DNA from: Microglena sp. YARC
Taxonomy: Eukaryota > Chlorophyta > Chlorophyceae > Chlamydomonadales > Chlamydomonadaceae
Direction of reading: 5' to 3'
Length of the DNA: 64,000 bases
Assembly (NCBI GenBank): GCA_022414725.1
Contig: CM039463.1
Coordinates: 31,758,064 to 31,822,063, forward strand
Shown: piece by piece, positions 53,760-63,969 of the stretch
Layout: every line of letters starts with the position of its first letter
Numbering within the stretch: the first letter of the stretch is position 1
Position numbers and translations under genes: made by a program
Notes under the pieces: model-generated
The model's input: the letters and a program-made list of their open reading frames with translations, nothing else
Databases searched by the model: none
Told to the model about the DNA's origin: nothing

Positions 53760-56700
53760 CCATCATCATCATCATTGCTATCTGCAGAAACAACTGTGGG
53801 GAAGTGTAGTTGTGGACTTTGGCCATGAGCTGGTCACATCCATCCACACTCCTTTGGCTTGGAGTAATGAGCGACCATCACCTGACGAATTCATGGAGGC
53901 ATACACACAGACCTCGCTCTCATCCCTCAAGGTATGTACCTCGCAATGTATGTACCTCGCAAGGTATGTACCTCACAAGTACGTACCAAACAATACTGAC
54001 CTGGCTGTCATCACTCTAAGTACGTACCAAACAATGCTGACCTGGCTGTCATCACTCAAAGTATGTACCAAACAATACTGAACTGGCTGTCATCACTCAA
54101 AGCACGCACCTCCAAATGCCAACCTCGCTTTCACCAGAGAGTATCTGAGCCTCATTAAGAGTCCAAATATGCACAAGTATAATGCATGTACCCCCCCCCC
54201 CCCCCCCCCCCCCACACACACACACCCTCTTCCCCCCTCACCCCCTGCCTCACCCCACAGTGTGATCCCTCCTTGCAGGTTATTGACTTCATTCTGCAAC
54301 TCGTATCTCCCCCCCTCTCCCTCCCCTCTATCCCCCCCCCCCCCCTGCCCTCCCTGCAAGACCCCCCCACCCAATCCTCTTCCCCCCCACCCCCACCCCT
54401 CCCTGCCGCCCACCCCCTGCCTCACCCCACAGTGTGATCCCCTCTTGCAGGTTATTGACTTCATTCTGCATCGACAGTCTAAGCTCACGTCGCTCACTTT
54501 GTGCAACAGCGAGGGATTCTGGGGAGAGGAGGGAGAGTACCTGAACCTGGGTGGGAAACACAACTTCAGTGCCTCGCACTTGGGCATGCTGCTTGGCACT
54601 CTTCGACTCCACTTGCAGGTAGAGCAGGGCCTTTGTTAAAATCTCTTCGGATCTTCAAATTCTTCAATTTGTTTCAAATCTTCAAAATATTTAAATATTT
54701 TTCAAATCTGAATGTGGCCTTTTTCTAGCTTAATGGTTTCAGGCCTCCTCCAGGGACAGCGTTTTAGTGCTTTTCATAGCTTTTTAAAGCTTTTACAGAA
54801 TTTATAGCTTGCAGGTAGAGAGCTTGCACTTGGTTACATGGCTGTAAGGCTGCTCACCATCTTCGTCTCTAATTACATAATATAATCAATTCATGCCAAG
54901 TCGATTCATGTATATCATATTTGTTTGTTGACGAATTCATGTATATCATATTTGTTTGTTGAAGAATTCATGAATATCATATTTGTTTGGACGAATTTCA
55001 ATCTTATGTCCCTCTGGTCGTTAAAGTAATTCAGAGCGCAAGTATAATATCAAATAAAAGTATACCGTAATTATAGAATATAATACATTCAAATCTGCTC
55101 GGTACTCTTTGGCTCCACTTGCAGCTAGAACTTGAACTTGGTTACATGGCTCAAGCCCTTTAAGGCTGCTCACCATCTTCGACTATAACATTATCAATTC
55201 AAATCCAAGCATAATTATCAAAATATATATAAATATAAAATATTAATAATACGATAATATAATAATAATACAAAATAAATAAATAATGCATTCTTATCAA
55301 AATAAATTCGATCCAGTCTCTCCATACAATCATGGATAAACAAAGGAATGAAGAGAAACAGTAGCCTCCCTTTTATGGAGCCCTTGCCAATTATGTGGTT
55401 AATTGTTTTTAGGGTTTAGGGTTTAAGGGTTTCCTACAGCGTCCTACACCTACCTGCTTTTACAGCTTCCTACAGCTGACAACAGCTAGAACAACTCAGA
55501 GTATTGACGTGATTGTCTGAAGATGTTCAGAAGGGTTAGTCTGCTAACTACTCTGCAGCTTCCCACAGCTGACAAGAGCCAAAATAAGTGCGTATCAACT
55601 TGATCGTCTGAAGAAGTCTAAAAGGGTTAGTCTGGGAACTACTCTGCAGCTTCCTACAGCTGACAACAGCCAAAATAAATGCGTATCAACTTGATCGACT
55701 GAAGAAGCCCAAAAGTGTTAGTCTGCTAACTACTCTGCAGCTTCCTACAGCTGACAACAGCCAAAATAAGTGCGTATCAACTTGATTGTCTGAAGAAGTT
55801 CAGAAGGGTTAGTCTGCTAACTACTCTGCAGCTTCCTACAGCTGACAACAGCCAAAATAAGTGCGTATCAACTTGATCGTCTGAAGAAGTTCAAAAGGGT
55901 TAGTCTGCTAACTACTCTGCAGCTTCCTACAGCTGACAACAGCTAGAACAACTCAGAGTATCGTCTTGATCGACTGAAAACATTCAGCAACGTTCGCCAG
56001 ATAACAGCCAGGACAACTCAGTGTAACAACTTGAGCGTCTGAAGAAGTTCAAGTTGCTATATGCAAGTTGTTATTTAAGTTGAGTCAAGTGGATGTTGCT
56101 GACATCCACTTGACTCATGACCACAAGACTCTCACAACCCACTCCTCATCTCTGACCTCCAAAAAATAAGTAATGATAACGCCCTGTGGGGCATGGTATT
56201 AAGGGAGCCCTGACTTACAGTGGTAGAGAACGGGCTGCTACTTTACCTGGACAGTGCTACCATGGCGGTTGACAGCGACCGCGAACACTAGAGCGCACCT
56301 GTAGGGATTCCAAGTCCACACCTTCTGCTTGATTTCAACGAACTCAACCATCGAGCCAATCGACAAAATGGGAGATGTGACCTGCAATGTGATGCAGGGG
56401 CTGAAGCTTTTAGTGCCCCCCCTCACTGCCCCCCCAGCTCGCACCCACTCCTCGTCTGTGACCTGCAATGTTATGCAGGAGCTGAAGCTTTTCAACTGCA
56501 GCGATTTGATATCTGGGGACCAGGGTCTGTGGAGCATTGCTGGCTTCTGCACCAACCTCCGTACACTTGCCGTGGAAAACATTAACATGAAGGTCAGCGG
56601 GACAGAGATGGAGCAGTTTTCTCGATTGCAAAAGGTGGGTTCTTGATTTGACCAATCATCAAATGAATGATATGATCACTTTCATTTGATTTGTGTAGGG

Positions 56701-59700
56701 ACCGGCAATATGATATCATGTCATCATATGATGCCGGCAGTCAGACTAGGCCAAAGCTACCATTTGTATGCAATATCATATGATGCAAGTTGTATGATAT
56801 CATACTCACCTTTGGCCAACATCATACGATATGCGGATCCCTAGATATATGGGGACCAAGGTCTGTGGAGTATTGCTGGTCTCTGCACCAACCTCCATAT
56901 CCTGGCTGGGGAGAACGTTAATATGAAGGTCTGCAAGGCAGAGGTGGGGCAATTTTTGACGGAGCCCCCTCTTCAAGGGGGTGGGAGCCCCCAGGGGCAT
57001 CCCGTTGTCTGTGCGTGTGACCGTCTGACCGAGACAAAGCCTGATACGCCAGCCAACGGTCTTGAACTAACTCGCTTACATTGCCACCTGTCACTTCGTT
57101 GCAAACACTCTCGACCAATTTTTAGCATCGCTTGCGATGCTGCATATAACATGTTGTGATTGGGACTACTGTATTTGATCACCAGCAATACACAGAAATG
57201 GCTTGTTGGTTTGGAATCATTGTAACCAATTTTCTGCACCAACCTCCATACACTGGCTGTGGAGAACGTTAATATGAATGTCTGCGGGACAGGGATGGGG
57301 CAGATTTTGCGATTGGAACTACTGTATTTGATCACCAGCAATACACAGGAATAGATTGTTGGTTTGGATCATTATAACACATTTTTTTAATACCAATGAA
57401 TACAACCAATTTTTACTGACTTGCCTTTGACTTGATTTTTTGTTACTTTTACCGGCTTTTACATACACAAAAATGAATCCCTCCCCACTCCCTACCCCCA
57501 CCCACAATCCCCAACCCCAACCCCACGCTATAATACCAATTGTGTCTGCCCCTCAAATGAACCTTGTGCAGTTGGAGAAGCTCTCCGTGATTGGAGTGTG
57601 GGTACAAACTACAAACTACGAGACCCAAATCCAAATTATCCGCTGAATTGCTATAATACTAATAATTGCTGTAACACCAATTGTGTCTGCCCCTCATATG
57701 AACCTTGTGCAGTTGGAGAAGCTCTCCGTGATTGGAGTGTGGGTACAAACTACAAACTACGAGACCCAAATCCAAATTATCCGCTGAATTGCTATAATAC
57801 TAATAATTGCTGTAACACCAATTGTGTCTGCCCCTCATATGAACCTTGTGCAGTTGGAGAAGCTCTCCATGATTGGAGTGTGGGTACAAACTACAAACTA
57901 CGAGACCCAAATCCAAATTATCCGCTGAATTGCTATAATACTAATAATTGCTGTAACACCAATTGTGTCTGCCCCTCATATGTACCTTGTGCAGTTGGAG
58001 AAGTTCTGATACCAATAATTGCTATAATGCTAATAACTGCTGTAGTACCAATTGTGTCTGCCCCTCTTATAAATTTTGACACAAGAGACAATTTGCTGTT
58101 GCCACTGCCTTGCCTTTGACTTGACTTCAAATTTATTAACACATGTTTTGACTTTTTCATACAAAACAATTTTTTGACTTTATTGAGATATCTGAGATGA
58201 TGAGATACATACAAAAGATGTTTTGGCTTTTACCAGCTTTTACATACAAAAAAATGTGTTGAATTTTATATCAAAAAAATGAACCCTGTGCAGTTGGAGA
58301 AGCTCTCCGTGATCGGAGAAGAGCGAGGGAACAGTGTTGCACAGCAATCGCTGATAGGCATGGACTCCATGCCCCAGTCATGGTCCAAGCTCACCTCGTT
58401 GACCTCTTTGGAACTGAGGGGCCACTGGATGTTGGACACGTGAGTCTCACTTTTTCACTTTTTTGCGAGGCCACTTAGGCTTGGTATGAGAGTCAGTCTG
58501 TCGGGTTTAGGGACCAAGGTCACCTCGTTGACTCCATTGGAACTGAGGGGCCATTGGATGCTGGATACGCGAGTCTCAGTTTTCTCCTTTTTTTGCGTTG
58601 CAGACTGTATGCTTTGTATGAGATACAGTTTCTTTAGGGTTTAGGGACCAAGCTCACCTCGTTGACCTCTTTGGTGAGGGCCCCCTGTACGCTAGGAACA
58701 AGAGTCAATTGTTAGGGTTTAGGGTTTAGGGACCAAGCTCACCTCGTTGACCTCTTTGGTGAGGGCCCCCTGTACGCTTGGAACAAGAGTCAATTGTTAG
58801 GGTTTAGGGTTTAGGGACCAAGCTCACCATGTTGACCTCTTTAGAAGTGAGGAGCCACTCACTGGATGCTGGACACGTGAGTCTCACTTTTTTACGGGGC
58901 AGACCGTACCAGTTTTTCGTGAGTATGCGTGAGTACCAGTTTTTCACCTTTTTTGCGGGCCTCTGCACACTTGGTGCGGGAGTCAGTTTTTAGGGTTTAG
59001 GGTTTAGGGACCAAGCTCACCTAATTTACTTCTTTGTAACCGAGGGGCCACTCACTGGATGCTGGATACGCGAGTCTCGTATTTTTTTGTGGAGCACCCC
59101 TTCTGGGAGCGGGAGTAAGGGGCCGTGTCCTTGGGTGAATCCTTGGCTCGGGTTCTCTAGGAGGCAAGCTTTGTTGCCATCCCACCTGTGTGGGACACCA
59201 GCTCCCCACAGCCTGGCCCTGGTGCTGGGTCTGGCGTATTTTTTTGTGGAACACCCCTTCTGGGAGCGGGAGCCCCCCGTGTCACCCTGTGTCCGTTTGA
59301 CCAAAATACCATGGCCACTGGATGCTAGAAACGTGAGTCTCAGTTTGTTTTCATCTCTTCTCCTGGTTCCTCCACCTCTTCCACCTTATTCTATACCTTA
59401 ACTGGACCTAAGCTGTAAGTATGACCCATGGATGTTTTGTTAGTTCATAAAGTGGGGTTTTTATGGCTTAATGGGTTTAGGTCTCCTCCAGGGACAGCGT
59501 CCTAATAGCTTTTAAGCCCACCACCCCATCCCATTCCACCCCACCCACCACCATCCCCACCATCATCTTCACACACACACACACACTGTTTTAATATTTA
59601 TTTGTTTTTATTCTCTATTAGGTCTTCCAGTCGAGGGTGGGTATCTCCCACCTACCCTAAGTGCGCCTACTTTTTGTAGGAGTGGCAACGCCATTTGAAC

Positions 59701-62288
59701 TGAATCCTCTTGGTCGCTGGTTTGTGTCGGGAGACACACCTTCTGGGGTGAAAGTCCTTTCACATTTTCAAAAGAATATCAGTTGAAGATATTGAACGTT
59801 ATCTAATCACTACCACTTTCACCACACCCTCAGTATCCCAACGTGGCTGAAGGATTTGCCTTCTTTGAGGCTTCTGGACGTCAGCAGCAATGCGTCAATC
59901 CAACTTGATGCGCTTACCACTCTCACACAGCTTGAGGTGCTAGTCCTGCAGGTAAGCGGTCGCATACATCTTGCATACATCAGAGTTTTTTCCATTTCAG
60001 AAAGGGGGTCTTTTGGTAGCGATCAGGGTTTTGGCGCCTTGGGCTCCTGGTCCTTTGATTTGGGTAGTTGGCCCAAAGGCCCCCCCTGCCGGGCCGGGCG
60101 GGGCGGGAAAGTCGCAGGGCTGCGGAAGTTTTTGCCAAAACAGGGCCCCAGGTAGCGATTGCTAGTAGGGGAGATAAAAAAAGTTCCGTCGCATACATAC
60201 TTGAACTTGGTTACATGGCTCCAGCCAGCAATTTGGCTCCTCGCTGTCTGTGGCAGTAAAAATAACCAATGACCTGGAATACTTGGCTTGGCTTGGCTTG
60301 AACTTGATTACATGGCTCCAGCCAGCAATTTGGCTGCTTACTGTCTTTGGCAGTACAAATAATTACCCTCACATGCTACATGCCAATAATTACCATTACC
60401 ATCGTATACATACATATACATCCATTCAATCATCACGTCATAATGACTATCGGACATATCTTGTCTGTAACTGTTCCCTTCAATCAACCATCACATTCCA
60501 CCTGTATGCAGCATCTGGAGCTTAGTCAATCCCACCCACCTACTACCTCCTACTACCTCCCCCCACCCCCCACACACACCTCCTACTACCTCCCACCCAC
60601 CCCCACACCTACTAATACTCCACCTTCTACCACCCACCCACCTCCCACACACCTCATACCTCCTCCTACCTCCCACCCCCCACACACCTCATGCTCCCTA
60701 ATACCTCCCTCCACACACAAAAACACCTCCTACTGCCTCCCACCTTCTACCTCCCCCTCACACACCTCCTACCCTTACTTCCACCCCCCAACACACACAT
60801 GCACACACCTCCTACAACCTCCCCCCCCAGAACCTACTACCTCCCACCCCACACACACACCTCCTACCTCCTACTACCTCCCACCCACCCTCCACCCCCC
60901 ACACCTCCTAGCTCCCACCTATCTACCACACACACACCTCCTACAATCTCCCCCCCCCCCCCCCCCCTCCCCCTCCCCCCCCCACACACACCTCCTAGCT
61001 CCACCTATCTACCACACACACACACACATACCTCCTACTACCTCCACCCACCCTCCACCCCCACACCTCCTAGCTCCTAGCTCCCACCTATCTACCACAC
61101 CCATACCTCCTACAATCTCCCCCCCCCCCACACACACACCTCCTACTACCTCCCACCCACCCTCCACCCCCCACACCTCCTAGCTCCACCTATCTACCAC
61201 ACACCCATAACCTCCTACAATCTCCCCCCCCCCCCCCCCCCCCCCCCACACACACACACCTCCTACTACCTCCCACCCACCCTCCACCACCCACACCTCC
61301 TAGCTCCCACCTATCTACCACACACCCATACCTCCTACAATCTCCCCCCCCCCCCCAACACACAACACACACAACACACATGCACACACCTCCTACAATC
61401 TCCTCCCCCCACACACACACACATGCACACACATGCACACACCTCCTACAATCTCCTCCCCCCCACACACACACACATGCACACACCTCCTACAATCTCC
61501 TCCCCCCCCCACACACACACATGCACACACCTCCTACAATCCCCCCCCCCCACACACACACAACACACACACACATGCAGGCACACCTCCTACAATCTCC
61601 CCCCCCCACCCACACACACACACACACATGCACACACCTCCTACAATCTCCTCCCCCCCCCCACACACACATGCACACACCTCCTGCAATCTCCTCCCCC
61701 CCCCACACACACATGCACACACCTCCTACAATCTCCCCCCCCCCCCCCCCCCCGACACACACACACACATGCACACACCTCCTACAATCTCCCCCCCCCA
61801 CACACACACACATGCACACACCTCCTACAATCTCCTCCCCCCCACACACACACACATGCACACACCTCCTACAATCTCCTCCCCCCCCCACACACACACA
61901 TGCACACACCTCCTACAATCTCCTCCCCCCCCACACACACACATGCACACACCTCCTACAATCTCCTCCCCCCCCACACACACACACATGCACACACCTC
62001 CTACAATCTCCTCCCCCCCCCCACACACACATGCACACACCTCCTACAATCTCCTCCCCCCCCCCCACACACACACATGCACACACCTCCTACAATCTCC
62101 TCCCCCCCCCCCCCACACACACATGCACACACCTCCTACAATCTCCTCCCCCCCCACACACACACATGCACACACCTACAATTCCTCCCCTTCCCACACA
62201 CACACATGCACACACCTCCTACAATCTCCTCCCCCCCCCCACACACACACATGCACACACCTCCTACAATCTCCCCCCCCCCCACCCC

Positions 62289-62319
<31 letters not shown>

Positions 62320-63969
62320 ACTCCTGCTACCTCCCACCCAAAACCTACTACCTCCCACCCCTCACCCACCTACTACCTCAATACTCTGCCAATGCAGCGT
62401 TTGGAGCTCAGCCAATCACCGCATGGAGGTGATGTGATCAGCTCACAAGCCCGACGCATTCTGCCTAACTTGGCCCCTCTTGGGATTCGGCTCAGTGCTC
62501 TCTCGCTTTCGGACAACAAGTTCACCAGACTGCCGGATTGCTTGGTCAAGCTTACCGCCATGCAGATACTTGACCTCAGCGGTACGACCATGCAAATCCT
62601 GAAATTGTACTGCTCCTAAACTTGTTCTGACTGCTTGATAAACCTTACTGCCATGCAGATACTTGACCTCAGCAGTACGTCCATGAGAATCCTGAAATTG
62701 TACTGCTCCTTTACTAGTTCTGACTGCTTGATACCTTAATGTCATGCAGATACTCTATAAGTACCTGTAATTTCAAGCGGTACTTATGTTGTAACTTGGT
62801 ACCAGGACTGCTCTATCTGAGCATTAATTTGCCCCATCTGTGTTCAAGAGGTCTCTCTTTCCCTCCCTCCCTCCCTCTTACGCCCCCTCCCCCCTTTGCT
62901 CCCTCCTTCTTTCCCTCACTCCTTCTTTCCTCCCTCCCTCTCTCCCTCTTACGCCCCCCCCCTCCTTCCCTCCCTCCCTCCCCCCTCCCTCTTACACTCC
63001 CTCCCTCCCTCTTATGCCCCCTCCCCCCTCTTATACTCCCTCCCTCCCTCTTACACCCCCTCCCTCTGCCCCCCCCCCCCCCCCCCTCTCACACTCCCTC
63101 TTTACTCAACACAGGCAACAAAGAGCTCCAGCTTCTCTCACCACTGACCCCTCTTCTAGCTGCTATGCCCCAAGTCTCGGTCCTTGATTTCCGCGCAATT
63201 CATAAGGAGAAGGGGTCCAACTACTGGTGCGTTACATGCGTCATAAGTACCATCCCTATGATGCTCAAAGTGTGCTAACCCCAATACATGCCTATGAAGC
63301 CCACTGTACCCTTCACACTCAGTAGCAGTACTTCTCCCTTCTATCCCCCACTCACCCAAGTACCCCCCATCCCACGCACACTCCACACACACCACACACA
63401 CACACACACACCAGCCCAACCCAGCCGTGCAATTCATAAGGAGACGGGGTCCAACTACTGGTGCGTTACGTATCCGTTATATTTGGAATCCAGCAGGGTA
63501 CCAGAATTCTAATCACCTCCCTTTCGCTGTCCTTGTCCAATCATTGGGGTTTGGAAACCAATCTGTTCCCTCAGACAGACAGATGCCGGGGTGGTGGTGG
63601 TGCAATCTATGGGGACACCACAAACCCAAACCCACTCGAGGAACCCAATTTTTTTTTGGGGGGGGGGGGGGGGGGGGGGGGGGGGTAGAAGCCTTCTTCC
63701 AATTTTTTGGGGGTAGGGGGGGGGGGGGGGGGGGTAGGGTAGAAGCCTTCTTCCCATTTTTAATCCACAACCACAACCCCTACCACATCATGGACCCGTG
63801 GTGCAATCTATGCCCTTGGGTGGATTGACTTCTACAAACTTATAATGTCCCATTTCACATCTCCTGCAGGTCTGATGAAAAGTGTGCAACCATGAAGTAT
63901 CTTGCTGCGGCCTCAAAACTCTTGAAACGCCGGAAGTACCCTCATCGTGTCATTGTAGACGAAGAATGA
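48820..63969 (+). CDS. F-box / leucine-rich-repeat protein, complete 11-exon model (460 aa)
   Basis: Exons: 48820-48879, 49367-49516, 52416-52460, 53788-53931, 54451-54618, 56479-56634, 58294-58439, 59834-59951, 62398-62581, 63115-63226, 63870-63969. All introns are GT..AG, phases agree throughout and the model totals 1383 nt including TGA. The F-box is split: LDVLPDEILLQ (res. 10-20) and VFTHLID (21-27), then VCHKWKNLLATTIAQ (71-85) and LWGSVVVDFG. Exon 2 inserts ~43 acidic/Pro residues in the middle of the F-box. Leucine-rich repeats follow from ~134 (LTSLTLCNS, LQELKLFNCSDL, LRLLDVSSN, LSALSLSDN, MQILDLSGNKELQLL). A basic tail with LLKRRKYPHRVIVDEE ends the protein. F-box proteins link substrates to the SKP1-CUL1 ubiquitin ligase, with LRRs as the binding surface; the substrate is unknown. 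The 45-nt exon 3 was placed by the VCxxW motif and its splice sites. Introns are packed with exon-edge copies and MITEs. Confidence 0.9.
50165..50385 (-). repeat. Hairpin-flanked dispersed repeat (family E)
   Basis: Inverted copy: GCAGCGTCGCCTGCGACGCT hairpin at the left, GGGGGCTCCCCCCCCAGAAG hairpin and CCGCCAAAAAG at the right. Lies in intron 2 of the F-box gene. Confidence 0.65.
51236..51630. repeat. ATCAATCAATATCAATATTA repeat
   Basis: About 20 degenerate units of AATCAATCAATATCAATATT in intron 2 of the F-box gene. AT-rich, no coding evidence. Confidence 0.9.
51825..52350. repeat. 70-bp tandem repeat with alternating subtypes
   Basis: About seven copies of a 70-bp unit containing ACCATGCACCATGCACACAA and GCAACATGCAACTCATGTG. 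Units alternate GTGTGCAAC/GTATGCAAC and GTGGATGC/GTGTATGC, suggesting a higher-order duplication. Open in three forward frames because the unit lacks stops. Intronic. Confidence 0.9.
52475..52705 (+). repeat. Hairpin-flanked dispersed repeat (family E)
   Basis: GGCAGAGCCTCCCCTTCTGG then GGGGGCGGGAACCCCC, ending CAATTTTCTGCGTCGCTTGC with the GCGTCGCTTGCGACGC hairpin. Begins 14 bp after exon 3 of the F-box gene. Confidence 0.65.
53015..53239 (+). mobile_element. hAT-like MITE, family B, with target duplication
   Basis: A 225-bp element, CAGTGATTTTTTTTC to ATAAAAACCCCTG, flanked by perfect 8-bp repeats GTGTAATC (53007-53014, 53240-53247). The interior contains CCTCCAGGGACAGCG and AGCGATCGCT, shared with 4774-5015 in the opposite orientation. 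Located in intron 3 of the F-box gene. Confidence 0.85.
53480..53780. repeat. (ATC)n microsatellite before exon 4 of the F-box gene
   Basis: About 300 bp of CATCATCAC triplets ending seven bases before the acceptor CTGCAG/AAACAA. Gives poly-His, poly-Ser and poly-Ile frames that are not coding. Confidence 0.93.
54186..54450 (+). repeat. Copy of F-box exon 5 acceptor edge in C-rich DNA
   Basis: CCCCACAGTGTGATCCC..CTTGCAG then GTTATTGACTTCATTCTGCA occurs at 54255-54299 and again at the real exon (54451). Poly-C tracts lie on both sides. The first copy diverges after 22 nt. Confidence 0.8.
54690..54800 (+). mobile_element. Family B MITE fragment
   Basis: TTTTTCAAATCTGAATGTGG and CCTCCTCCAGGGACAGCGTT match the left half of 53015-53239. 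A further short fragment (TCTCCTCCAGGGACAGCGTC) is at 59483-59502. Confidence 0.6.
55438..56050 (-). repeat. ~92-bp satellite, orientation 2
   Basis: About six units containing GCTTCCTACAGCTGACAACA and GAAGAAGTTCAGAAGGGTTA, the complement of the array at 15050-15590. Followed at 56170 by a family S fragment. Intron 5 of the F-box gene. Confidence 0.88.
56170..56280 (-). mobile_element. 5'-truncated SINE-like fragment (family S)
   Basis: GTAATGATAACGCC to GCGGTTGACAGCGACC, complementary to body and tail of 18643-18841, without the tRNA-like head. Confidence 0.7.
56370..56478 (+). repeat. Copy of F-box exon 6 acceptor edge
   Basis: TGTGACCTGCAATGTGATGC then AGGGGCTGAAGCTTTT at 56375-56411 is repeated as the true acceptor region (GACCTGCAATGTTATGCAG/GAGCTGAAG) at 56460-56488. 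Confidence 0.8.
56696..56843. mobile_element. MITE family C
   Basis: A 148-bp element, TAGGGACCGGCAATATG to CATACGATATGCGGATCCCTA, with internal ATGATATCAT palindromes. Flanks GATTTGTG and GATATATG match at 6 of 8 positions. It sits inside a degenerate copy of exon 6 of the F-box gene. Confidence 0.8.
56844..57320 (+). repeat. Degenerate copies of F-box exon 6 and a family E element
   Basis: GGGACCAAGGTCTGTGGAG to AATATGAAGGTCTGC (56850-56955) and CTGCACCAACCTCCATACAC to GGGATGGGGCAGATTTTG (57232-57313) are copies of exon 6 internal sequence. A family E repeat (GGAGCCCCCTCTTCAAGGGG; 56957-57150, ending TTGCGATGC) lies between them. Confidence 0.75.
57530..58080 (+). repeat. 141-bp array seeded on F-box exon 7 acceptor
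   Basis: Four copies (141-bp period: 57571, 57712, 57853, 57993) of CTTGTGCAGTTGGAGAAGCT plus ~100 bp of intron (TGTAACACCAATTGTGTCTG). The true acceptor is the later copy at 58294, which alone continues into an LRR-coding exon. As 141 is a multiple of three, a Cys-rich 47-aa repeat frame stays open; it is judged spurious. Confidence 0.85.
58490..59080 (+). repeat. F-box exon 7 donor-edge array
   Basis: Five to six copies of the exon 7 end (AAGCTCACCTCGTTGACCTC ... GGCCACTGGATGCTGGACAC then GTGAGTCTCA) separated by GGGTTTAGGGACC telomere-like motifs. The first junction at 58439/58440 is continuous with the open exon. Confidence 0.85.
59083..59310 (+). pseudogene. Captured fragment of gene 2 exon between family E ends
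   Basis: 59117-59236 closely matches gene 2 coding sequence near 43128-43330 (GTGAATCCTTGGCTCGGGTT, TGTGTGGGACACCAGCTCCC) but carries an in-frame stop (CTCTAGG) and lacks most of the Gly/Ala repeat. It is bounded on both sides by TATTTTTTTGTGGA and CACCCCTTCTGGGAGCGGGA, which resemble the family E 5' end. It is non-coding inside intron 7 of the F-box gene. Confidence 0.8.
59981..60190. mobile_element. Possible MITE, family D
   Basis: A 210-bp segment, CAGAGTTTTTTCCATTTC to AAAAAAAGTTCCGTC, flanked by the 8-bp repeat GCATACAT (59973-59980, 60191-60198). Ends are only weakly inverted (T/A-rich). The interior has GGTAGCGATCAGGG and AGGTAGCGATTGC. Confidence 0.55.
60199..60350. repeat. Two copies of the TTACATGGCTCCAGCCAGCA dispersed repeat
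   Basis: CTTGGTTACATGGCTCCAGC followed by CAGCAATTTGGCT at 60203 and again at 60299. Relatives of this short repeat occur at 16750, 50035, 50903, 50998, 52954, 54830 and 55137. Confidence 0.7.
60505..62390. repeat. CCTCCTACAATCTCC / CA / poly-C intron array with exon 9 edge copy
   Basis: Begins with a copy of the exon 9 acceptor edge (TGTATGCAG then CATCTGGAGCTTAGTCAATC, 60505-60532), then CCCACCTACTACCTCC repeats. From 61380 to 62280 there are about twenty ~42-45-bp units with CACCTCCTACAATCTCCTCC and CACACACATGCACA. Long Thr/His/Pro frames here are spurious. Confidence 0.9.
62582..62760 (+). repeat. F-box exon 9 donor-edge copies
   Basis: GCCATGCAGATACTTGACCTCAGC at the true junction is followed by copies near 62648 and 62743, each followed or preceded by CATGAGAATCCTGAAATTG-type sequence. 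Confidence 0.75.
62850..63105. repeat. CTCCCTCC pyrimidine tract
   Basis: About 250 bp of TCCCTCCCTC and CTTACACCCCC repeats directly before the exon 10 acceptor; it may act as an oversized polypyrimidine tract. Confidence 0.8.
63424..63475 (+). repeat. F-box exon 10 donor-edge copy
   Basis: GCAATTCATAAGGAGACGGG then GTCCAACTACTGGTGCGTTA repeats the last ~35 nt of exon 10 plus donor (63197-63233). Poly-G tracts with a duplicated GTAGAAGCCTTCTTCC follow to 63760. Confidence 0.8.

Noticed and set aside
53329..54081. Poly-His/poly-Ser/poly-Ile protein
   Set aside because: Only the (ATC)n microsatellite translated; the real coding part is the exon at 53788-53931.
57598..58119. 173-aa Cys-rich repeat protein
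   Set aside because: Each 47-aa unit equals the 141-bp intron repeat; no start context or independent conservation is visible.
61380..62437. Thr/His/Pro-rich proteins of 270-400 aa in three frames
   Set aside because: Open in all frames because CA/CT-rich repeats lack stops; only the last part overlaps true exon 9 of the F-box gene.
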